64,000 nt of DNA from Diprion similis (lineage: Eukaryota > Arthropoda > Insecta > Hymenoptera > Diprionidae). The notes beneath the pieces are model-generated. The model made no database searches and was not told the DNA's origin. It saw nothing but the letters and a program-made list of their open reading frames with translations. Location of the stretch: positions 19,556,031 to 19,620,030 of the forward strand of contig NC_060106.1 of NCBI RefSeq assembly GCF_021155765.1, written 5' to 3'. This document shows, piece by piece, positions 48,738-62,425 of this stretch (its first letter is position 1; every line of letters begins with the position of its first letter). Both the position numbers and the translations under genes were made by a program.

Positions 48738-51700
48738 CTAAAATATCCCGCCGACGCTACGATGATAGTTGATTTGGGCCTGAGCCTGGGCCTGAGAATA
48801 ATCGTACCCTTGATCATAGCCGACCCACTCGCTGGCGACGGAGGCCTGAATACCGTGAGTCGCGTGTCCAGGATGGGCAGGATGTGCGGAGTGATGTCCT
48901 CCAGGATGAGCAGAGTACTCGCTGGTTTGAAATTGGTTGAACTGACCCCATCCTAGCTGGGTCCGAGACCAGTCAGAGTTTCCTGATAAACAGAAGACAA
49001 AGTGTGCAAAGAGGGGTAAAGTCGGTGGATAAAGGACGAAAATCAGGGGCCTGATCGGTCTTCCAGTAACTCACCTGGATTGTGGCTGATGGAAGAAGGC
49101 GTCGCGTGGGCGGCTGGAGGCTGCAGGGGTGAGGAGGACTGGCTCATCTGCATGGAATTGACGTGTCCAGGAAGCGAGCCAAGGTGCCCACTGAGCGATG
49201 CCGAGTGTCCCAAAGCGGGGCCCATGCTCGTTGGGACCTGGGGAACCCCGCCGGGGACCTGATGAAGACTAGTCGATGCTTGATGGAGCGATGTTGGCAC
49301 CTGGGGAATACCGACTGGCATTTGCGGAACCTGTGGGATCTGCGAGAGCTCGTGCGATCCCGTGTACTGGCATGGCGTCAAAGGCAGACTCGCCACTGAA
49401 TGAGCTATGCTTCCAGCGTGCTTCCGGAGACGAGCTCGACGGTTGCTAAACCAGACCTGTGAAGAGGAGTGGATGGTGATGATGATTCAATGGTGAGATA
49501 TTCAAGACCTGGGCAAAATTTATTACTCGAACACCTGCCTGGATTCGAGCTTCCGTGAGGCCCGTTCTTTGGGCCAGTTCTTCCCTGGCATAGACGTCTG
49601 GATATTGGGCTCTCAGGAAGGCGGCTTCGAGTTGCTCCAACTGATCGCCGGTAAAGGTTGTTCTGCTCCTACGCTGCTTGCGTTTCAAGGGAATACCGGG
49701 CTCGCTTTCGGTGTCTGAATCGTCGCCACAACGACCTGTAATAATAAATTATTGCGAAAATCTCGGCTGGACGATTTTTTCCAACGAGCTGATGACGAGG
49801 AAACAGGAGAAACACGAAATTTGGATTGAAGATCTGTACACGATTCGGTCAAAATCTTGCGGAGCTACTCTTAGGAGGCTCTCAAGTAACGGTAATTAAT
49901 AATCAATAAATCGTTGAGAGTTGCCCGATCATGCGAAGCGTCGACGTTGGGTCTGCAGTTGCCGACGGTGAATGAAGTATTGATGAGCGGACCCATAAGT
50001 CAACTATTACCAAAGTTCGAGCGGGTCCTGGGTGGCCTTTGTGTACCCTGATCAAGACCATTTATCACTTGGTTATACGATCGACGACGGTCAATAATAC
50101 TTGCTCGATTGTTTCTTCGAACGGCTTCACGCGATCTTATCTTGATCGGACCCGCTCCACTAACGACGCGAGAATTGAGTCATTACCAAATTAGATCAGC
50201 GTCTAGGTGCAGTGAAGTAGACTTCAAGCGAAAGCTCCTGATGACGAGTCGAAATTTCCTATTTCATTGTCTGACTTTTTACTTACCAAATTAAAAGTTT
50301 TGTTACTTTTACTGCATTTCTCAGCTGTATAAAAACATCTAATAGTGAAATTGCGATTTTTCAGATGGCTGAGGACTTCTCAGTGCGATTTTTCAAGCTC
50401 CTGGATCGTCTCTCAATTTCCAGTCTGAAGTACAACGTAAGTTACAAATTTTTTTTTTCATTTTTGCTCGTGTGAATCAGAAACGGAAGTTCGATTTAGT
50501 TTGTTTGTATATCTATGTGGCTAAAAATCGAGGGAGACACACAGTTTTGAGACAGGGTGGATCGCGCGAGTTCCATTGAATGGATCGTAGATCATAATGG
50601 ACGTTGGAACGTTTGCGAGCCGCGCTTCAAGGCATTTTATCGATCTCCTAATACGTCCGCATACTATGCGTTCGTACGAAATGAAAACCGTATGTGCTCG
50701 GTACCTGCACGGCCATTAAGTTACCCATAAAGCCATCGTAAACTCAATCACCATCTTGCACACTGCGTGAGTCGCACTTTCTGTCCGCCATTTTGCAGGT
50801 ACAACCTTATGCCAGATATGTCGATGGCGGTTTATCGCCGTTGGGTGGTACACAATACAACATACTTCAGAACGATTCATGATGGGCGACATAATCTACT
50901 TTACCGTTTGAAAAAAGATTTCAAAATTATATGACTCTCCTTTGAAATTAAACGGAATTGATTTGAAGGTTTTGAAAAAAGGGGAATATTTTTACCAGAA
51001 TAGAATCGTTCATGCGTTTTGCCGTGTTTATGTTAACGCGTGCAATTGAGCGTGAATACCTTTTGTGATTCACAGGATTCCGTGGGAAGGTTTTTTTTCT
51101 GTACGCCATTGAAATTGAACTGAGTATACACGCGGAAAGGCACGCGTCTTGAGGATTTGAAAATGTATCCTATCAGAAGTACAGTCCGGTTAAAATATTG
51201 ATGAACTATTCGAGGCTGAAGGATACAACTTGGGTAAAAAAAATTTAACGACTAATAAGAAAATTTAAGAAAATTACACTATTTGACAATCTTGTCACTT
51301 TTATTCGTGAAATTACACGAACGATAATTGCCTTCGACATTTCAAACGATATTGCAATATACGTAGCTTTTCAATTTCAAATATGTACTTTATTTTTTAC
51401 ATACTATTCTAGTCGAATTAAACCTGCGGAATTTCACTTTCAGTCGTTCTAATCTTGGGTTTCTAATTTGTTACTTCGAATATTTTCCTTTAGCCAGACT
51501 GTACTTTTAAAACGATCCTTGAAGAGGGCTGATCATTCCTACGTAAGCCATGTCGATACAAATGTCCCGTCCAGCGAAGGGTCGACGGTTGTTCTTTTCC
51601 AGCCGTGGTTGCAAGGATTGAGTAGAAATCGAGTGTTTCGAGGGTTATTTTGCCAGGCGAAGGCCGACGTTAGTGGCCTTTTAATGCTGTTACGCTCGTT

Positions 51701-54700
51701 GCCGTTCCCCTTTGTGCGATTTAAATTCGCAGAGAATATGTCTATTTCCATTGCGGACGTTGGACGCTTACACGGACGATTGAGCTTGCGCTGAGCTTAC
51801 GAGGGCCCGAAAAAGCGAAACGAGATTGGACTACCAATCTCTCTTGGATATTCTCCATCCAGCAAATATTTGAGCTAAGTCGACTCCCGGCATTCCGACC
51901 GTTTGTCCCTTTATTCCAATGCTCTGTAGTTACACAGAGAGAATCCCGTGGCCATTGTCCAGCCATTGTCAAAGACGCGGACTTGCCTGTGGAATTAACC
52001 TAAGACAGCTATTGACGCTCATCGTGCTGTTGCTGTTGCTGCAACGTCTCTTTCTGTGCACGTTTAATTTCTCACAAAGTGGAATTTGAGGCCATGCTCG
52101 GTTGCCCCGGTCACAATAAACGCCTCGCAGATTAGTCACGTGTTCGCAAACATCGCACAGGCATTGATAGATAATAGATAATGCATTTTCAAGGATGAAT
52201 ACCGCGCTTATCTTCCTAGTCCGTGAAACAGCTGCCCCGACTAACTGTGCTCGATTATGCATAGGCATTCGAATTAATGGCATTAATTTTGACATCGACT
52301 TGTACGCTTGTGACGTGTTAGATTTTCCGAAAAAATTGCTTTCTTTCCTTGGATTGACCGCAAGGAAAAGTTTTTAACGCGTGGCAACGAACAGCTGAGA
52401 CATTTTGAACGAGTAAAAATTGCAACGGCGTTAAATGCGCGGACAAATTTCCGCAGCGTGTATTGTTGAGTGAAGTTACCTATATAGTAGATCGCACGGA
52501 GATTAAACTCGAGGGTATAAATTACGTTGCAAGCACGAGGAAGGAGGCCGCACGTCCTGTGATGCAACTGTCGATAGGTGCAGGCTAATGAAAGTCGCCA
52601 AACCCGGGCGCGCACCTTTGATCGATGCATAATTTCAGATAAGAGGCTTGAATCGCCCAGGGGTCAAACCGCGGCCATTTTTCTTTCCCAGTTTTCATCC
52701 GCAGGACTGGCATATATGCGATCGATTCTCTCGCGGTGCGACGGGCTTCTCAAAGGAGCGGCGAAAGAATTTTTTTTTCAAAAATCTATGGAACTTCTAA
52801 GGCTCCTGTTTACTCCCTCTCACAGTACTACCTGTTCCAGTTGTACAGAATTGACAATGGCCTAGGAGACGGGGGGCCGAGTTAGGCGCGGGATTTCCCA
52901 GCGGTGAACCTCTTTGAGGTGAAACTTGCTTCTTAAACGACTACACATTTGTCAAAAGTCACGCGGAACTTTGGAACCGCTGAAACGAGCCGCCGCCGCC
53001 GCCGCCGCCGCGTTATTATATGGGAAGCGGTAAGGTCTCGAGTCAGAAGAGTTATCCATGTGAAAATGGCCCCAAAGTTGGCCATATTGTAAAATACGGT
53101 GATATAGATACGGTATAGGAGGTACGTCATGTACGATCGCGTTACAGAATAAATAATTAGGTTCGTGAAAGTTCTTAAGCGAATTATCAACCAGCGAAAT
53201 TGAATGTTTGGAGAAATGTTTTAACGGCAAGGTGACTGTTTGAAGTATTAAATCTGAGACAAGATGCAGCAACCTTATTTTTTTTATATTATTAGAAAGG
53301 GGGGGAGTATATCAGACTTTGCGAAGTATTACCAGCGAGAGATAAAAAAGCTTTCGTGATCTGCAGTAAGTGAGGTTCGAGCCTAACCAAATTTGCGAAG
53401 AATTCGCGACTGTTTGGTAGATGGATCATGCGGTACGTTCGAATGTGTGAAAAAGGCGAATAATAATAATAAGAAGAGGAGTGTTGAATAGGTCGGTTAC
53501 ATCGTCAGCGTCGAAACGTGAAAATTAAGGTGAATATAGATAAGAGTTAAGAATTGCGCAACTACGCGGTCTGCGATATCAATATGCGGAAACGGACAGG
53601 TGGACGTCCCGGGTCCTCTTGGTTGGCATCGAGCGAGAAACGGCCGGGCATTGTGAGAGTTGCAGAGCCTCGGTAGGTGAAATATTGCCAAACATCTTTC
53701 GGCGTCTTTGGGCTTCACGAGCGAGGAAGTCAAAGTGACAAGAATTTAAAGAGGCCGTCACCTTTATTGAAGACACAACTTGTCTCCTAGAACCATTCTT
53801 CCATTCTCTCGATTGTCATCCCACAGATGTTGATGCCGCCAAAGATGTGCCGCGCCTCCCGCCTCCCGCCCGCCGCCGTTATTATTATGGACGAGGAGCC
53901 CAAATCTTCGACCCTCCGTTTCTGCTCCTCTTGAAACATGCCCCGATCCTATGCACGCCGGCTATCTGTTTCCAATGCGTTTAATGTATGCACATACTTC
54001 TGCAGCTTTACATTGTCCACGCGCACGTAGATAAGAGGAAACGTTTGCCGCAGCTTAGGCGACTCCCGTTTTCCCTTTTTGTTTCTACATTTATTTCTTT
54101 TTCTTTTTCTCCTTCTTCTCTTTACTTTCTTTTTTCTTCCAATCGTCTCCAACTTTCTGTATGTGTGTATCCACGTGTGTGTGGATTGTGATGCCGCCTC
54201 TATTCGTGGGTAATGTATTCACGCTGTTCACGCCCCAGAATGGGGGGGGGGGGGGGAGGGAGCCAAAAGCTGGGGAAAAAAGAATCGGGAATCGGTGTAA
54301 CTTCACCGTCTCACATATGTATGATTTGGATTTTTCTACTGTGTGTGTGTGTGTGTGTGTGTAACGAACACCCGTCGAATATCACATTATAGGTACATAC
54401 ATACCTATATAGACGCGTGGGTTATGGGTATTATTTCGATAGAGCTCAGGAATTCGAAGCTCATTATAGTATTTCGGACCCACCGAACTTTGAATTCTGA
54501 TTAGTCGATCGTCAATCCTACTCGAAAGCTACTCTACGCTAGGAATTGTCACCGGGCTTTACAGGCGGCGAGGTGTCGATTTGATAAATGGAGAGAAACG
54601 TTCGAACCTAGTCACGGTCTCGTAATCAGTTTCTATCATCGGTTCCCGATGATGATACACGATATGTATTGAAATGAACGAATGATCTTTTACAAGAAAC

Positions 54701-57700
54701 TTACTCGTTTCTGACTATGCAGTGATGGCTAAGTAAAATTTTCCAAATTTAGAACTTACGTCAGACTCAAAATGGCGCTCGAAAAAACTCCATTACTATG
54801 AAAATCGCTACACAATTTTTTAATTTCTGTCTCATAATTACGTTATATGATCAATTAGCTTTTATTCAACATTTAGTTTTTGTCCAAATTACCGGTGCTC
54901 AATTATTTTTTCTTTGTGTGCGTGTTTTTTTTTTTTCTTTTCTTTTTCTTCTGTTTAAGACCAGTTCAAGGGAATTAAATGAGCACCCGATAGGGTGTAA
55001 AAATGTTGTATATTTTTCGCGGTGAGTTTGAGCCGGCGGTATATCGTTATTGTATATTATCGGTGTAAATTAAAATGGGTCGCTGGAGGTCGGAGCTAAT
55101 AAAAGAATACGGAGATAGATATAGAACCCTTTCTCATCTTGAGGGACAAGGCCCTCATGCATGGGCCAGGTGTGCTCCTCCTCGGCGTAGTTTCGTGGCA
55201 CAGCGTTAGAGAGCAGCGGGGTCCTCGCACCTTCGGCATTCCTTCGCGCGCCCTCTGACACCGGCGGTCCTCTCTGAGCTGGGCCCGTTTCTTCTCCGAG
55301 TTGCGTTGCGTTGCGTTTCGGGCCCAATCCGCCCCTCCTTCTCTCCCTGAGTCCCGAGGCCGCGATGGGTCCCTAGGATCGTTTAGGAGCCCATATGTTG
55401 GACTTGTAATGAGAGAACTCTCGGGGGGCGGCACTCGACGAAATGCTTTATAGATTATAATTTCCTCGACTCCCCGCCATATATATCGCCGCACCACGTC
55501 CTTTTGCACCGGGTGTTATTAGCTTGTTAACGCTTTTCGAGGGTGTCAATTAGCCACGGTTCGCTGCGAGAATCGAGTCTTTGTTTCACCACGTGGGATA
55601 TTCGCACTCTTTTGAGTTCCGATAACGATTGCTGCAGGGTGAAAAATCCTCGGACATAAGTTGGGGACTGAGGCCCCGGGAATTGATACCTGATGCGGCT
55701 GATATAACACAATCAATAAACCCTCGTCGATGGACGGATGAACGGAGCCTGATTGGCTGAATGGGATCGCGTGAAAAGATGCGTGTAATCAATTTGTGGT
55801 GGCCTGCGGAGAGCAGAGCAAATATCTCTCTCGGAGCATCGTCATCCCGGAATATGCTCGTCAGCATCCCTGCTGGGAAACGTTCTCTTCCCTCTTCGAG
55901 CGATACTTCAGGTTGAATCGAAACTTCTTCGAAAGAATGAAATCGGAGTTGAGGAAGAACAAGCTTCAAAAAAGCTACGGTAAGATCATATTTTAGCAAA
56001 ATACTTTGAGTTGAAAAGTGAAATTTATTTTTATTCAATGTATTTGATCGATTGATCTCCCAGAACTTGGTATACACGCAAAAATCATTTGAAAGTAAAT
56101 AGAAAAAAAAACACTTTTCATTTTCAAATCAGAAGTGATAAATATTCAAGATAATTTGATGATTTATCTCCACCAATTACTTGAGTACCGTTTAAATTTC
56201 ACCCGAATCGATCGAGTCGTTCTTCAGCTATTTAGGATCCGAATATAAATAATAATCATTCAATGATTTTATTATCGGAAATGATAGCCGTTTGACAGTT
56301 TTCTTAAATCATCTTCATCGAAGACTCCAAATCCCCCTAAAATTGGGAGAAAATGGATTTGTGAGTGATAAAACGAGTTTTGAATTGGTGAATCCTATTT
56401 TTTCAGGAATGAAAAACCGAGCACTTAGCTTTGCGATGTTGCACTTGAAAATTGGTAAATTCTGTGCTGCCTGTTGGACGGAAACTTTAGAACCCGATGA
56501 ACAAACGAGGAATTAGGATCAGCGAAGTTTTCATACCGCTCGGGGACGAGAATTAAAGAATTTCCGGTTCGGAAATATGGTTTTAAATAAATAGCCGCAT
56601 CGAGGCACGCGGTGACGTTTCTCGGTTGGGTGTTCTCGCTCCCCGGTTTCTCGCGTGTCCAATCGGCGTCTGAATGGGGGATAGAAGAAGCTAGCCTAGG
56701 ATAGGAGAAGTTATAAATCTAGCTCGAGCGTCGGCTCGGCCCGATCTTGGTGGGGGGTTTCCCTTACCGTGTGAGGTCCTAAATGGTAACAAATGTCTCG
56801 AAAGGCCAACAATGCTCACCGGCATGGTTGACACCGAACCAGGGTGCACAGTGTCCTTCTGTCAACGCCCGAGGCGACGGATGATGCAGCGACCCATGGA
56901 CCAGGACATCGACCACCGTCTGCAGTCGCATTTCCTGAGAAGCTAGAGTAGTTCTACACCGAAATGAATCGGCCACCACTTTCTGAAACCCTCGAACATC
57001 GGGCTCCCGGACGAATGGTGGGAAGTACTTTCGAGTTCAGGGCTGTTTAACCGACGCTCACTGTCACCCACCTCGAACTCCAACCGCAAGGCTAATGTCC
57101 TTTTCACACCGAGTAGGTATGCCTGGTCTGCTGACCACCCGACGGCGTTGGTGGTCTCGTCCTGAGCTTTCCCCGTGAATGCATCAGGTGCAGGTGCTCT
57201 TGCGTCTTTCGCTAACTCATTCGCATAATCAGCTTCATTTCATACCTGAAACACCCTCGGCGTTCAACTTGGAGAAACTGCAATGACGAGTGTTTCCGCA
57301 TCGATGCTGAGATTGATTAAACTCCGTTAAGGATCGTCAGAGGTCTGCAGTGATCGTCGATATGATCTTTACTTTTAGGATCTTTTGATCGTGCAGTAAA
57401 TTGATATTACATTCAAGGAATTGACAATGTTTTATCTTCTTACGATATTTGGTTGGTACTGTCCTCTCGGATCACGATCTGTCGAATCCTTTCATCCATC
57501 ATAATTCAATCTTAGAACCAAATTTTCGATCTTGCTGGTTTCTACAAATCTTTGTAATAGATGTTTTCGTCAACTGAATTACGTTGAACCTTTCTCTATG
57601 AGCTTAAAGTTTTTCAAAACTGCCTATAAGAGCTATCAATTTGACGTCAAGACTTTGGTCATCGGTAGGTTTCAAAGTGAAATTGCTAAACCAAAGAACT

Positions 57701-60700
57701 CCTTAACTGTACGAAGAATTCGCGAATGGTGTCCAACCGTGTGGAGGAGTCATCGATTCCCGGTAATTTTTTTACTTCCATTTTTGTTGTTGGTGGCAAG
57801 TTTTTTTCTTCATCAGGTTTTGTCGCGTGGTTCTAGTTCGGTTGGTCGATTCGATCGAAGATCACACTTCCAAGACGAAGATGACGGACGCCGGTCTATG
57901 TATGAGGAATTTAAGCGGTACGCGATGTTGTAGAAGATAGCCGTTGAAGCAGGGATTACCGTGCTCACGTGACAAGGATAACGCTCGGGTAACTGACCGC
58001 TTCCTCTCAAGTCATTCCCGACAACATCCTGCAGGCAAGGCGACTCGCTCGCGTCGAGATACAAGCGGAGATTAGGGACACACCCTCTGCATATCGTGAG
58101 GACAGGGGTGGGGTGAGGGAAGGGAAAGAAATCGAGGGAGAGAGACCAACTGTTTTCGAAAAAGAAAATGCGAGAAACACAAGCGTGTTTTGTACAAATC
58201 GATTCCCTTCACCCGCGTGGTAAAAATTTCACTTTACAAGCGTGTTATGCCATAAATCGGTAACTTTTTTCATTTTCGTGATTCGATCAGCTGATCACAA
58301 GCTACGACAGCCGACTAAATGAATAGCGAGTAATTATTTCCCAAGTAGGTATACCGATTTAATTGAATCTCGACTATCTCGAGCCGAGTGAAAGTTTGTA
58401 CTAGATTGTTGCAAATGCACTCGACGATCAGACGCGTCGAAATATAAGATGTATAAGTGATGGACCATAGCGACGTACCTATACGTTCGTCTGCACTATC
58501 GGCAGCACGGCAATCGCACGTGAAGGTACCTTAAGTCTTCACATCCAGGTGCGAGTGTATGCATGCGTATGTGTGTGTGTGTGTGTAATACCAATGGTTA
58601 TTATTTACAAGCGGAGTTGACAGGCGCACAATCGTTTAAGTGAATACGAAGCCGGTGTCCGTTGAGTGATTAGCATTGAAACCGAGCGTCAAATCGACTC
58701 GATCGCAGAATGAATAATAATATAATACGTCTACGATAAAACGATCGTCATCATCATCGTCGTAGTCGAAGAATCTGATTCCATACGAATATTCCACCGT
58801 CGCTGATTAATTAACGGGTGTTTAATTACCGTGGGAGTCGATTGCACTGCATAATGCGTTATAAGGCCCCTAAAAAGCTCCTGCAGCTTCTCCGGCGAAA
58901 AAAACCGACGCAGTGTTAACAATTACAGACACAATACGCGGTGATCCTTCATAACCGAGTCGGTGCACCTGTGCCTCCCGGAGATCCGATGAGCTTGAGT
59001 CTTTCGGACGTGCCGCCAGTCGCCCATCATCGATACAATCAATAAACCCGATTGTGAATCACTTAGTGTGTCCCTCTGTTCCACGGTTGGATGGACCGGG
59101 CGCTGCAGCATCGTTTTGGCTCGTTTCACAGAGTCTGGTCCCGCGGTCCTCACTCACACCTATATATGTATATATATACACACAAATGCATAGACCAAAC
59201 GCATGTGTCTGAGCCGAGTTGCGTGCTCCTGAGGTGAACCGAGTATGTGGAAAGTCGTGGGCGCAGGGCTGGAGGAACGGGGGGAGGGAGCCATTAGGCT
59301 AATCCCTCGTCGGCGGTCGATGCCGACCAAAGGAAGAGAATGAAAGGAGAGGAGGAGAGACTGAGGGACAGAGAGGGCCAGCGGCTACGTGTCATTCCTT
59401 TAGCCAGCCCGCCAACACCTATAACCGACACCGTCGAACTCACCCTTCCTTCGCAGAGGTGCTTCGAGGGAAGGCACCGAGCTTACCCGCCTTCGCCCGC
59501 CTTCGCCCGCCTCTCTCCTTCCTTGCCCCAAGACCCAAGACCAGACCCGATTGACTCCGGATGTCATTTACTCGTTTAGCGTCCGATCCCCTTTTCCCTT
59601 CTCGCTCCTTCTTTTTTCTTTTCCTTCCTTTCCTTCCTCTCACCCCCACGCGTCCCTCAATGATACGATAAAATTGATCCTCCGCTCCCTAAATACCTCT
59701 CAATTTAAGCGCTGTGTTATTTATGGTCTTTAACATGGCTATACGCGATCTGCAGATATCTTGCATCTATAGATATATGTATATGAACGTTGTGGCATTT
59801 TTCTTCAATCTGGGATGTTTCTTTGGTGATCGGGTCGACTGGTTCGATCTCCGGATATAATCGTTCGGACAGAGCTTAATACTGCGGTTTTTTTTTTACT
59901 CATGGTAATGATGATAACATGGTCTCTGATTTCATCTGGGATTGGTTTTTTTTTCCGCCAGACTTGGCTGGATATTTATTATTTAGAGTGGCCCGTAAAG
60001 ATCGTGTGAATTTTTAAATTATTCAAAATATACAGCGGAAATGATTCTATTTTATTTTATTTTATTTTTTGAGAAAATTAAACATCGTCTAGCGAAAATT
60101 AATGAGCTTCTGTCAATTAATTAACTGTTTCCATTCTTATTTGACCGTGAACCATGAAAGAGCATTCTAAATGGTGAAAATTCTATTTTCTTATCCAATT
60201 TCGTATCGCGGTTCTTCCTCTTGTTTTTATTTCACCTCAACCAACAGTTAAACCAAAATTCTTCGTACAGAAAATTTTCGGGAATACAGCGAACGAATTT
60301 TATCTTACAGCTTGAATGTCGCAATGATCTATAAACAACTTGCGTGCCGTTAACAAATGCAATTCAATATAATATAATTGACAAACAAATATACCTACAT
60401 GGTAATAAAAATGATTAAAAGAATCTTTAAAAAATTCCGAATCACGTATCTGGACTTAAAAATAACGATAATCGGCTAAGCTTAACCCCTGGCCGTGATG
60501 AATGGGATGAATTACGTTACGCAAAGGGCATCGTCTTCGAAACGGCGCGCATGGATTTCCTTTGAAGACCTCAGAGTTTTGCGCCGCGATTTCCGAAGTC
60601 GCGCCGGAGAAATCGCTCCTCCGGAGGCGGAATCGGAGCCTGAAATGCAGGATGAGGATGGCCGGGGCTGAGCGTCACTGCTGACGTGTGGCAGGCGGCG

Positions 60701-62425
60701 CGTTTGATCTCCGCGGGGCCTCGTGAGGCCCAGTGAGGTCCGTTGAGGCCCTGGTACAGGCCCTCACGCCCAGCCCCACGCCACTCTCGGCACTGCCAGC
60801 AGAGCTCGAGTTGATCGGAGCTGACTTTTCGGCCGACGAACACCACACCTGTACACGAAGGAAGGATTCCTGACGCGTGTAAATCGCCCGGCGTTTGACG
60901 CCCGGTCCGATTAATTGTCCGGGACCCTCTACACACAGCCACGAAACTCCAAACGAATTAATTTCGACCCACCTATCTACCTGCCTGATGCCTACCTTGT
61001 ACGCCTCCTCCGCTTTACTTGCGAGCTTATTTTCATCCACCCACTATTTTCATTATTTATAATAATTACTCCATCAGTGAAAGCTTCGATTCGACTTGCT
61101 ATCAGAATCTTCGAAATTGTTGGAGTTATAATTTTTCAAAAGAAATTAAGAATGTTTTTAATAATGCCATTAATCCGAATATTTACGAATATTTTTCATA
61201 CATGAACAAAAAAGTATTGTGAATAATATTTGTTGGGAGATTTTGTACCGCGTTTTTTTTTTTTTTTTGGCTTTTGAAGAGGTTGGTAGGCCGGACATCA
61301 ATGCTTTTTATTAATTTTATCACGAGATGGTCGTACATGTTTCAAGTACTTGACAAATTACTATATTCGCATTGCTATACGAATATCTTTTTAAAATTAC
61401 AAAAACAGGAAATAAGGGAATTAAAAACGAAGACTTTGATATCGAATCGGTTTCAACGTGGTTAAAAACCTTATCGATTCATTCGATTTTACTACACAAT
61501 GGTTGAACTTTTTATTCAGAAGAGTGTTTTCTACAAATTCGATGCAACACTTTTTTCGTCATGCCTCGTTATTGATTGCGGAGATAGATCTCGTGATAAA
61601 ATTGATAAAAAATATCGATTCAAGTATCGATCAAAACGATGTTTTAGTTCAGTCATTCACCTTTGGAAATTCAGGGTGTAAATCTGGACGAGAAGAGACA
61701 AATAAATTTGATCTGGAATTATTGCAAAATTGAAAAGCGAGAATCTATTGATCCCGGAGTTAAATCCTACTGCAGCAGTCAGCGTTTGCTGGCTTCATTT
61801 CCGTAACGAATTAAACAGAGAATTCTTTTCACCGGTCGCGTCACGATCAGGGATAATGCGTGCCCTCTGAGATATTGACACTCCCGTAATCCGTTTGTCG
61901 GTCTCCCTCGCGTGGTTTGCTTCACCGGATACTGGGTGTTCAAATTTTGTCCGAGCAGCTGTGATTCACTTTATGCATTCGAGTTTAAAGGAAGAAGAAT
62001 GTTTTTTTTTTTTTTTTTTTTCTTAATATCAATAAAAATCCTCTCAAATTTTGCGATATGGAAGATCTAAAATTTTTCTTTCCACCTTTTGATCTCTCGC
62101 AATATTCTTAAAAGCTTTGATCAAGTCACGTATCTCGAAAAATATCCTCGCTATTCTCGAAAACAATTTTTATCTTTTTCATTATTTATTTGTATTATAT
62201 TTATTGTACAAAGCCTGTTTGATTTTTGTTTTCTTTGCTATCTGAAAAAATTTACACGCTTATGATCAGGGCGCGGTGAGTAAATTGACTTGTGATTTAG
62301 TTTGAAAACTCACCACCGCCGAGAATCCCGTCAATCGTGTAATCCTTCTTCCCGTCTTCGCCAGGACGTCCGCCTCGCAGAAGTCGGCTGATGGAGCTGA
62401 CGCTTGGAGGGTCGGAAAATCCCTC
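48738..62425 (-). CDS. gsb: Pax3/7-class transcription factor, gooseberry type (5' exons off window)
   Basis: Four minus-strand exons: 62425-62314, 49735-49539, 49456-49075 and 48982-48738 (TAG stop). The first visible exon ends the paired domain ([14 protein letters not shown]) and carries the octapeptide YTIDGILGG. The next opens with [19 protein letters not shown] and the first 46 residues of a paired-type homeodomain ([17 protein letters not shown]...LTEARIQ). The third completes helix 3 ([13 protein letters not shown]) and a Pro/Gln/Ser-rich tail with repeated IPQVP motifs. The last encodes a His/Ala-rich end ([20 protein letters not shown], then YSQAQAQAQ). It is a DNA-binding segmentation/neural regulator. 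Octapeptide plus HD favour gooseberry or gooseberry-neuro over paired, but the three are not separable here. The HD-splitting intron uses a GC donor. The N-terminal paired domain must lie right of the window. Confidence 0.9.
49457..49538 (-). other. GC-AG intron splitting the homeodomain
   Basis: To join ARIQ to VWFSNRR the donor must be CAG|gcaggt, a GC rather than a GT donor; the acceptor is the standard ttcacag. The nearest GT, four bases downstream, would shift the frame and destroy helix 3. The position between Q46 and V47 of the homeodomain is a classic intron site in paired-class genes. The 82-bp intron, if retained, adds a short tail and a stop, giving a homeodomain without its recognition helix. 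Confidence 0.8.
52989..53011. repeat. (CCG)n microsatellite
   Basis: About seven CCG units in the Pax intron. They read as poly-Ala or poly-Arg in short frames that have no other support. Confidence 0.85.
54341..54362. repeat. (GT)n microsatellite
   Basis: Eleven GT units in the Pax intron, 85 bases after a 15-base G run. Confidence 0.85.

Larger units (their letters stand above)
49736..62313 (-). other. 12.6-kb intron of the Pax3/7 gene
   Basis: It runs from the octapeptide exon donor (GGTG|gtgagt) to the acceptor before the homeodomain exon. No further coding exon is needed, because the two flanking exons join in frame ([10 protein letters not shown]). It contains a (CCG)n tract at 52989-53011, G-rich and GT tracts at 54242-54256 and 54341-54362, CT-rich tracts near 54060-54140 and 59590-59640, and GC-rich islands at 55180-55440 and 60540-60960. 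The islands may be regulatory; nothing coding is recognisable in them. Confidence 0.65.

Noticed and set aside
49446-49538. Read-through of the homeodomain exon into the intron as the normal product
   Set aside because: It would replace the homeodomain recognition helix. The next exon begins exactly with [12 protein letters not shown], so the intron is real.
60571-61040. Overlapping 121-123 residue minus-strand frames in a GC-rich island
   Set aside because: No recognisable domain, two conflicting frames, and not needed to join the flanking Pax exons; the island is more likely regulatory.
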